A DNA stretch of 11,939 bases. Source: JBBDJG01 sp040880005. GTDB lineage: Bacteria > Actinomycetota > Thermoleophilia > Solirubrobacterales > JBBDJG01. A model generated the notes under the pieces. That model did no database searches. It saw nothing but the letters and a program-made list of their open reading frames with translations, and had not been told where the DNA came from. The stretch is taken from positions 1 to 11,939 of the forward strand of contig JBBDJG010000033.1 of the NCBI GenBank assembly GCA_040880005.1. The letters are read 5' to 3'. Both the position numbers and the translations under genes were made by a program. Numbering within the stretch: position 1 is the stretch's first letter; each line of letters opens with the position of its first letter. Positions 8,109 to 11,939 of the stretch are shown piece after piece.

Positions 8109-9481
8109 TGGCGGATCAGCGCAAGCAGCTCGTCGCGGCGCCGCTCCATCTCCTGCTGGGAGGAACCCTCGAGGTTGAGCCGCAGCAGAGGCTCGGTGTT
8201 CGACGGCCGCACGTTGAAGTGCCAGGTTTCGTAATCGACCGAGATGCCGTCCAGCCGGCTCACCTCACCGTCGGAATAGCGCTCGGCGATTTCGGCCATT
8301 CTTGCCTGTTGATCGCCGACCTCGGAGTTGATCTCGCCGGAAATGAAATACCTGGCGCGAAACGGCGCCAGCAGTTCCGACATCCTCTTGCCCCGCTTGG
8401 AAAGCAGCTCGAGGATCAAGAGCGCCGGGACCGTGCCCGAATCGGCGTACCAGAAGTCGCGGAAGTAGTAGTGGCCCGAGACCTCGCCGGCGAAAGCGGC
8501 GTCCTCTTCGCGCATGCGCGTCTTGAAGAAGGCGTGGCCGACGCGGTTGACGAGGGCCCGCCCGCCCGCCGTGGCGACCGTGTCGGGCACCGCACGGCTG
8601 GCGCGCAGGTCGTAGAGGATCGTCGAGCCGGGGTTCCTTTCCAGAATCGACTGTGCCAGGAGCGCCGTCAGGAAGTCGCCCGGCACGAACTCGCCGGTGT
8701 CGTCGATGAAGAAGCAGCGGTCGGCGTCGCCATCCCAGGCGATTCCCAACTCGGCGCCCGACTCCAAGACCTTGTCGATGATCAGCTTGCGATTCTCGGG
8801 CAGCAGCGGGTTGGGCTCGTGCCCGGGGAACTCGCCGTTGGGCTCGAAGTACAGCCGCTCCTGGTCGAGCGGGAAAGAGTCCAGCAGCGGCCCGATCATC
8901 GGCCCGGCCATGCCGTTGCCGCCGTCGAGCACGACCTTCAGCGAGCGAAGCGCGTCAGGGTCGATGAACGACAGCACGTGCGCGCGAAACTGGTCGTATA
9001 CGTCGACACGCTCGTAGGCACCGCGCGCCGCTGCTGACCCTGGCATTCCCTGCTCGATCAAAGCACGAATCTCGCCGATGCCGCGCTCACCCGACAGTGC
9101 GATCGCTCCCTCGCGCAACAGCTTGAACCCGGCCCACTGTTTGGGATTGTGCGACGCGGTGACCGACGCGCCGCCATCGAGCTCGCGCGAGCCGACGGCG
9201 TAGTAGACGATTTCGGTGCCGACCATGCCGATGTCGATCACGTGCGCTCCCTCGGCTATCAGGCCCTCGCAGAACGCTTCGGCCAGCGGCGCGGAGTGGT
9301 GGCGCATGTCGTGCCCGATCGCGATCCGCAGACCCGCGGCCGACTCGACCTGCTTCTCGGCCGCTCGAACGAGCGCGAACGCGCGGCCGATCGCGAGCGC
9401 TGTGGTCTCGTCGATCTGGTCCGGATAGGTACCGCGGATGTCGTAGGCCTTGAAGACGGCGGGGTCGATCGCGGCGCTCAC
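8105..9481 (-). CDS. manB: Phosphomannomutase/phosphoglucomutase
   Basis: This 458-residue alpha-D-phosphohexomutase interconverts the 6- and 1-phosphates of mannose and/or glucose, feeding nucleotide-sugar and cell-envelope glycan synthesis. All four active-site loops are visible: phosphoserine loop TASHNP (108-113, catalytic S110), Mg2+ loop DGDADR (250-255), sugar-binding loop GEVSGHYYF (331-339), and phosphate-binding loop RPSNTEP (425-431). The N-terminal FKAYDIRGTYP is typical of the bacterial bifunctional PMM/PGM type, and the length is normal. Translation starts at a GTG that overlaps the stop of the HIT gene (GTGA, 9478-9481), with GGAG at about 9490-9493 as ribosome binding site. 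Specificity for mannose versus glucose cannot be read with confidence; the GEVSGH form fits dual-specific enzymes. The symbol is by family convention. Confidence 0.95.
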   Translation of the reverse strand: MSAAIDPAVFKAYDIRGTYPDQIDETTALAIGRAFALVRAAEKQVESAAGLRIAIGHDMRHHSAPLAEAFCEGLIAEGAHVIDIGMVGTEIVYYAVGSRELDGGASVTASHNPKQWAGFKLLREGAIALSGERGIGEIRALIEQGMPGSAAARGAYERVDVYDQFRAHVLSFIDPDALRSLKVVLDGGNGMAGPMIGPLLDSFPLDQERLYFEPNGEFPGHEPNPLLPENRKLIIDKVLESGAELGIAWDGDADRCFFIDDTGEFVPGDFLTALLAQSILERNPGSTILYDLRASRAVPDTVATAGGRALVNRVGHAFFKTRMREEDAAFAGEVSGHYYFRDFWYADSGTVPALLILELLSKRGKRMSELLAPFRARYFISGEINSEVGDQQARMAEIAERYSDGEVSRLDGISVDYETWHFNVRPSNTEPLLRLNLEGSSQQEMERRRDELLALIRQ

Positions 9482-9978
9482 GCGCCAGTCTCCAGCTTCG
9501 CGAACGCCTCACGTATGTTGCGCAGCGTGTCGCCCAGCTCCTCGGGCAGCACGCGCACGTCGCCCACCACCGGCATGAAGTTCGTGTCCCCCTTCCAGCG
9601 CGGGACGACGTGCATGTGCACGTGGTGCTCGACGCCTGCGCCGGCTACCGAGCCCAGGTTCGCGCCGAGGTTGTAGCCCTGCGGCCCGTAGGCCAGCTCG
9701 AGAGCCCGCACGCAGCGCTGGGCGAGCGACATCAACTCATTTGCGGTCGCCTCGTCGAGCTGCTCGATCCTCCCGACGTGCTCGTAGGGGGACACCATCA
9801 GGTGCCCGTTGGTGTAGGGGAAGGCGTTGAGGATCACGAAGCAGCGCTCGCCCCGATGGGCGATCAGGCCCTCGTCGTCATCGTCGCGCGCCGGCTTGGC
9901 GCAGAAGATGCACTCCCCGCTCTTATCGCTCTTTACGTAGTCCAGACGCCAGGGTGCCCAAATACGATGATTTGCCAA
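9478..9978 (-). CDS. HIT-domain nucleotide hydrolase/phosphorylase
   Basis: The 166-residue protein carries the histidine triad as HVHMHVV (H119, H121, H123), with H121 or H123 near the nucleophile position. A zinc-site pattern is present: C23-x2-C26 (CIFC) with H67 and H118. This, with the MANHRIWAPWRLDYV start, matches the actinobacterial HIT group related to Ap4A phosphorylase/hydrolase (the Mycobacterium Rv2613c type). It probably acts on dinucleoside polyphosphates or AMP conjugates. It is the first gene of the minus-strand operon. The start is a TTG (9976-9978): an in-frame TAG lies only a few codons upstream (about 9991-9993), and AGGA at 9983-9986 supplies the ribosome binding site, so the TTG is well supported. 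Confidence 0.93.
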   Translation of the reverse strand: MANHRIWAPWRLDYVKSDKSGECIFCAKPARDDDDEGLIAHRGERCFVILNAFPYTNGHLMVSPYEHVGRIEQLDEATANELMSLAQRCVRALELAYGPQGYNLGANLGSVAGAGVEHHVHMHVVPRWKGDTNFMPVVGDVRVLPEELGDTLRNIREAFAKLETGA

Positions 9979-10028
9979 AGCGTCCTGATCCTAGTCCGTT
10001 TCTCGTGAGACCGGACCCGCGGCAGAGA

Positions 10029-10040
10029 GCCTCGCGAGGC
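10029..10040. repeat. 12-bp perfect palindrome in the divergent promoter region
   Basis: GCCTCGCGAGGC is a perfect dyad about 50 bases upstream of the minus-strand operon start and 20 bases upstream of the putative metM -35. It may be an operator, but CG-rich palindromes of this length are not rare in DNA of this composition. Confidence 0.2.
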
Positions 10041-10058
10041 GTAGCCGAGCGGGGCCAG

Positions 10059-10089
10059 TTGTTCTTCCGCCCGCCCGTGTGCTAATAAT
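10059..10089 (+). promoter_or_regulatory. Promoter of the SAM-riboswitch/metM-metO transcript
   Basis: TTGTTC at 10059-10064 and the AT-rich TAATAAT at 10083-10089 (AATAAT matches five of six -10 bases) are 18-19 bases apart. TAATAAT is a conspicuous AT island in GC-rich DNA. The predicted start near 10096 falls just ahead of riboswitch helix P1 at 10103-10105, the expected position for a riboswitch leader. Confidence 0.55.
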
Positions 10090-10102
10090 GCGCGTCACAT
10101 AG

Positions 10103-10222
10103 CTACGCATCCAGAGGGGTTTAGGGACTGGCCCTATGAGACCCCGGCAACCATTCCAAGCGCAAGCGCGGAAACGGTGCCAATTCCAGCAGGCTCCAAG
10201 TAAAAGCCTGGGAGATGTGTGG
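10103..10222 (+). promoter_or_regulatory. SAM-I (S-box) riboswitch aptamer
   Basis: The conserved S-box core is readable: GAGGGGTTTAGGGACTGGCC, then CTATGAGACCCCGGCAACC, then GGTGCCAATTCCAGCAGG, ending in GGGAGATG. Helices can be drawn. P1 is ACGCATC (10105-10111) with GATGTGT (10214-10220). P2 is GGGGT with ACCCC, plus inner AGGG/CCCT around the kink-turn. P3 is ACC/GGT with TTCC/GGAA and a GCGCAAGCGC tip. P4 is CAGGCT (10190-10195) with AGCCTG (10205-10210). The diagnostic pseudoknot is CTGG (10128-10131) with CCAG (10186-10189). Known members bind S-adenosylmethionine and switch off methionine and cysteine genes when SAM is high. It lies directly upstream of the PLP enzyme gene and ahead of an intrinsic terminator, so it should control transcription of both downstream genes. 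Confidence 0.95.
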
Positions 10223-10235
10223 GGGCTTCGGATCG

Positions 10236-10265
10236 AACCTCTGCACACCGGGCAGAGGTTTTTTT
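10236..10265 (+). terminator. Intrinsic terminator, expression platform of the SAM riboswitch
   Basis: A 9-bp perfect stem, AACCTCTGC (10236-10244) with GCAGAGGTT (10252-10260) and a 7-base loop, runs into seven T residues (10259-10265). It lies between the aptamer and the metM ribosome binding site. In the SAM-free state GTGTG (10217-10221, part of P1) can pair with CACAC (10244-10248), with G-rich bases after it facing the terminator 5' arm. That would act as an antiterminator mutually exclusive with P1. This pairing is inferred. Confidence 0.9.
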
Positions 10266-10286
10266 ATTGGAAAGGACATAGCCGAG

Positions 10287-11522
10287 ATGCCAGCCGAAGC
10301 TCTCAAATGCAAAGAATGTGGCGCAACGTATGAGCTCAACGCGAGCTTCTACTGCATGCAGTGTTTCGGGCCGCTCGAGGTCACATATGACCACTCGGCC
10401 CTGACCGACCCTGCCGAGCTGCGCCGCACGATCCAAGCCGGCCCGCCCTCGATCTGGCGCTACTCCGACTTCCTGCCGTTCGCGAGCCGTCCCAAGGTCG
10501 CACTCGAAGCCGGCTTCACGCCACTGATCCGCTCCGAGCGGCTGGCCGAATGGCTCGGCCTGGGGGAGGTGTACGTAAAGAACGACGCCGCCAACCCGAC
10601 GCACTCGTTCAAAGACCGCGTCGTCTCCGTCGCGGTCGCCAAGGCCAAGGAGCTTGGCTACAGCGTTATCGCCTGCGCGTCGACCGGCAACCTCGCCAAC
10701 GCCGTCGCCGCGCACGCCGCCGCCGCGGGACTCGACTCCTACGTGTTCGTGCCATCCGACCTCGAGGAGCAGAAGATCCTGGCGACCGGGGTGTACGGGA
10801 CCAACTTGGTCGCGGTGAAAGGCAGCTACGACGACGTCAACCGCCTCTGCACTGAGCTGGCAGGCGAGCAGCCCTGGGCGTTCGTCAACGTCAACCTGCG
10901 TCCTTACTACGCGGAGGGCTCCAAGACGCTCGCCTACGAGGTGATCGAGCAGCTCGGCTTCGAGCTACCCGACCGGCTCGTGTGCCCGATCGCCTCGGGA
11001 GCGCTCTTCACGCGCATCGCGCGCGGCTACGAGGAGTGGATCGACCTCGGCCTCGTTGACGGATCGCTGCCGGTCTTCCACGGCGCGCAGGCCGAAGGGT
11101 GCTCACCGGTCGCGAAGGCGTTTGCAGACGACTCCAAGACCTGCAAGCCGGTGCGACCACGCACGATCGCCAAGTCGCTTGCGATAGGCGACCCCGCCGA
11201 CGGCCCGTTTGCGCTCGACGTTGCGCGGCGCACGGGCGGCACGGTCGATTCGGTAACCGACGAGGAGATCGTCGAGGGCATCACCTTGCTGGCCGAAACG
11301 ACCGGCATCTTCACCGAGACCGCTGGCGGCGTGACCGCGGCGGTGCTGAAGAAGCTGGCGGATCGCGGCGAAATCGGCTCCGACGAGCACGTTGTGCTGT
11401 ACATCACCGGCGATGGGTTGAAGACGCTCGACGCTGTGCGCGACGTGGTCGAGACTCACGAGATCGAGCCAACGCTCGCGAGCTTCAACGAGACGGTCCC
11501 GACCGCCACGGAGGTTGCGTAG
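10287..11522 (+). CDS. thrC/metM: Threonine-synthase-family PLP enzyme, probable homocysteine synthase (MetM type)
   Basis: The 411-residue fold-type II PLP enzyme starts with a zinc ribbon (C8-x2-C11, C23-x2-C26, ending FGPLEV). The PLP lysine is K109 in THSFKDR, ASTGNLANA (131-139) is the substrate/phosphate loop, and the tail has ITGDGLKTLDAV. By family it would convert O-phosphohomoserine to threonine. Three things argue for a methionine role: the SAM riboswitch in its leader, the sulfur carrier gene 3 bases downstream, and similarity to the zinc-ribbon Streptomyces branch which, as I recall, includes MetM, making homocysteine from O-phosphohomoserine and carrier thiocarboxylate. The ATG at 10287 is chosen because it follows AAAGGA (10271-10276) and the riboswitch terminator; an in-frame ATG at 10215 lies inside the aptamer. 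The enzyme family is certain; the MetM assignment is a supported inference, and threonine synthase remains possible. Confidence 0.9.
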   Translation: MPAEALKCKECGATYELNASFYCMQCFGPLEVTYDHSALTDPAELRRTIQAGPPSIWRYSDFLPFASRPKVALEAGFTPLIRSERLAEWLGLGEVYVKNDAANPTHSFKDRVVSVAVAKAKELGYSVIACASTGNLANAVAAHAAAAGLDSYVFVPSDLEEQKILATGVYGTNLVAVKGSYDDVNRLCTELAGEQPWAFVNVNLRPYYAEGSKTLAYEVIEQLGFELPDRLVCPIASGALFTRIARGYEEWIDLGLVDGSLPVFHGAQAEGCSPVAKAFADDSKTCKPVRPRTIAKSLAIGDPADGPFALDVARRTGGTVDSVTDEEIVEGITLLAETTGIFTETAGGVTAAVLKKLADRGEIGSDEHVVLYITGDGLKTLDAVRDVVETHEIEPTLASFNETVPTATEVA

Positions 11523-11525
11523 GAG

Positions 11526-11798
11526 ATGGCGATCACGGTCAAGATCCCGGCGCAGCTGCGGAACCTGACCGGCAACGAGGCCGAGACGGCGGTCGAAGGA
11601 GCGACCGTCGGCGAGGTGCTGGAAGCGGTGTATGACCGCTACGACGGCCTGCGCGACCGGATCACCGAGGGCGGCGAGCTACGTCGCTTCGTCAACGTCT
11701 ATGTCGGCGGCGAGGACATCCGCTTCGGCAATGGCCTCGAAACCACGGTCGGCGACGGCGACGAGGTGACGATCCTTCCGGCGGTGGCCGGGGGGTAG
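11526..11798 (+). CDS. metO: ThiS/MoaD-like sulfur carrier protein (probable MetO type)
   Basis: This 90-residue beta-grasp protein has the ubiquitin-like pattern: strand ITVKIPAQLRNLTG, helix GATVGEVLEAVYDRY, then FVNVYVGGEDIRF, VTILPAVAGG. It ends in the Gly-Gly that is adenylated and thiocarboxylated to carry sulfide. CysO and MoaD share this architecture. It starts 3 bases after the stop of the PLP enzyme gene; GGAGG at 11510-11514 is a suitable ribosome binding site, so the two are co-transcribed under the SAM riboswitch. The pairing suggests it donates sulfur to that enzyme. The activating E1-like enzyme (MoeZ/MoeB type) and any JAMM protease are not in this window. A molybdopterin role (MoaD) is less likely because no moa genes are nearby. 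Carrier protein identity is firm; the symbol rests on the neighbour and riboswitch. Confidence 0.88.
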   Translation: MAITVKIPAQLRNLTGNEAETAVEGATVGEVLEAVYDRYDGLRDRITEGGELRRFVNVYVGGEDIRFGNGLETTVGDGDEVTILPAVAGG

Positions 11799-11807
11799 GA
11801 GCGCATT

Positions 11808-11851
11808 CGACTGGGGCCGAGCGGTCGCTGGTTCAAATCCAGTCGCCCGAT
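11808..11851 (+). pseudogene. tRNA-like relic lacking an anticodon arm
   Basis: GGCCGAGCGGTC (11815-11826) matches the D-arm of tRNA-Ser type genes (typical form GTGGCCGAGCGGTT). It is joined directly to a good T-arm, GCTGG-TTCAAAT-CCAGT (11827-11843), and an acceptor-like CGCCCGA (11844-11850). The anticodon arm and the matching 5' acceptor strand (TCGGGCG) are absent. CGACTGG (11808-11814) instead pairs with CCAGTCG (11839-11845). It cannot be a working tRNA. It may be a deletion remnant or the scar of an integrative element that used a tRNA 3' end. Confidence 0.55.
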
Positions 11852-11856
11852 ATCTG

Positions 11857-11886
11857 AAGGCCCGCTTTGAGAGCGGGCTTTCGTTT
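11857..11886 (+). terminator. Intrinsic terminator after the metM-metO operon
   Basis: GCCCGCT (11860-11866) pairs perfectly with AGCGGGC (11872-11878) around a 5-base loop. The flanking AAG/TTT extends the stem to 10 bp with one G.U. It is followed by TTTCGTTT. It may have belonged to the lost tRNA gene. The intron-like sequence begins two bases after this T-rich tail. Confidence 0.8.
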
Positions 11887-11887
11887 G

Positions 11888-11939
11888 GTACGCCCGGCAT
11901 GGACACAGACTCGGGGGTGCAAGTCCTCTGTGGAGGTTG
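11888..11939 (+). mobile_element. 5' end of a group IIC intron (truncated by the window edge)
   Basis: From 11888 the sequence reads GTACGCCCGGCATGG. From memory, this aligns without gaps to the 5' end of the Oceanobacillus iheyensis group IIC intron (GUGUGCCCGGCAUGG), followed by the same order of elements: CAG-CT, GGGGGTGCAAGTCC, TGTGGAGG. A helix, CACAGA (11904-11909) with TCTGTG (11927-11932), sits where that intron has a pairing of different sequence, which is covariation-like support. The position immediately after a terminator hairpin is the known target preference of class C introns. The third base is A where GUGYG is usual. Domains II-VI and any reverse transcriptase lie beyond the window. 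Confidence 0.75.

Noticed and set aside
10215..10286. N-terminal extension of the PLP enzyme from the ATG at 10215
   Set aside because: That ATG is part of the riboswitch GAGATG/P1 strand and the extension would translate through the terminator hairpin; the ATG at 10287 has a proper ribosome binding site.
11777..11851. Complete tRNA starting within the end of metO (TCCGGCG as 5' acceptor strand)
   Set aside because: The acceptor would have a C-C mismatch, no D-stem or anticodon stem forms, and the 5' part is the coding sequence for the essential Gly-Gly tail.
11679..11906. 75-codon minus-strand frame containing GFEPATARPQ
   Set aside because: This is the well-known spurious translation of a tRNA T-arm region, overlapping metO on the other strand. 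It is useful only as a hint to the tRNA relic.
11888..11939. Cobalamin riboswitch suggested by the GGTGCAAGTCC-like stretch
   Set aside because: The expected AATAGGGAA and GCC-CCACTG elements are absent, while the full 52 bases align with a group IIC intron 5' end.

Overview
The window is GC-rich (roughly two thirds G+C by eye), with strong third-position GC and several GTG or TTG starts. The gene content fits a high-GC actinobacterium. The zinc-ribbon threonine-synthase-like enzyme, the carrier protein and the three-helix membrane protein recall Thermoleophilia (Solirubrobacterales-like) or Streptomyces relatives. This placement is inference from protein character, not a search.

Layout. (1) 1-5399, plus strand: recJ (single-strand DNA exonuclease with a long C-terminal extension) overlaps or abuts rel, a bifunctional (p)ppGpp synthetase/hydrolase. 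(2) 5400-5565: a short intergenic stretch with small hairpins and a possible promoter, followed by a small three-helix membrane protein (5566-6099). (3) 6056-9978, minus strand: a compact operon read HIT-family hydrolase, phosphomannomutase/phosphoglucomutase, metallo-beta-lactamase-fold hydrolase, YegS/DagK-type lipid kinase. The first two junctions are 4-base start/stop overlaps. The lipid kinase gene ends in a convergent 44-base overlap with the membrane-protein gene. (4) 9979-10286: a divergent intergenic region holding a promoter and a complete SAM-I (S-box) riboswitch with its own intrinsic terminator. (5) 10287-11798, plus strand: a threonine-synthase-family PLP enzyme, then a 90-residue ThiS/MoaD-like sulfur carrier ending in Gly-Gly. 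(6) 11799-11939: a tRNA-like relic, an intrinsic terminator, and directly after it the first ~52 bases of what looks like a group IIC intron, cut by the window end.

The most interesting unit is region 4-5. A SAM-sensing leader controls a gene that automatic annotation would call threonine synthase, and its partner is a sulfur carrier protein. Together they suggest methionine rather than threonine synthesis: O-phosphohomoserine plus carrier-bound thiocarboxylate sulfur giving homocysteine. As I recall, this route was recently described in Streptomyces as MetM/MetO. If correct, the leader is ordinary end-product feedback and the threonine synthase label is misleading.

The remaining genes are housekeeping: DNA repair, stringent response, sugar-phosphate and nucleotide metabolism, and lipid phosphorylation. 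The second notable point is the group IIC intron start placed just after a terminator hairpin, the insertion preference known for that intron class.
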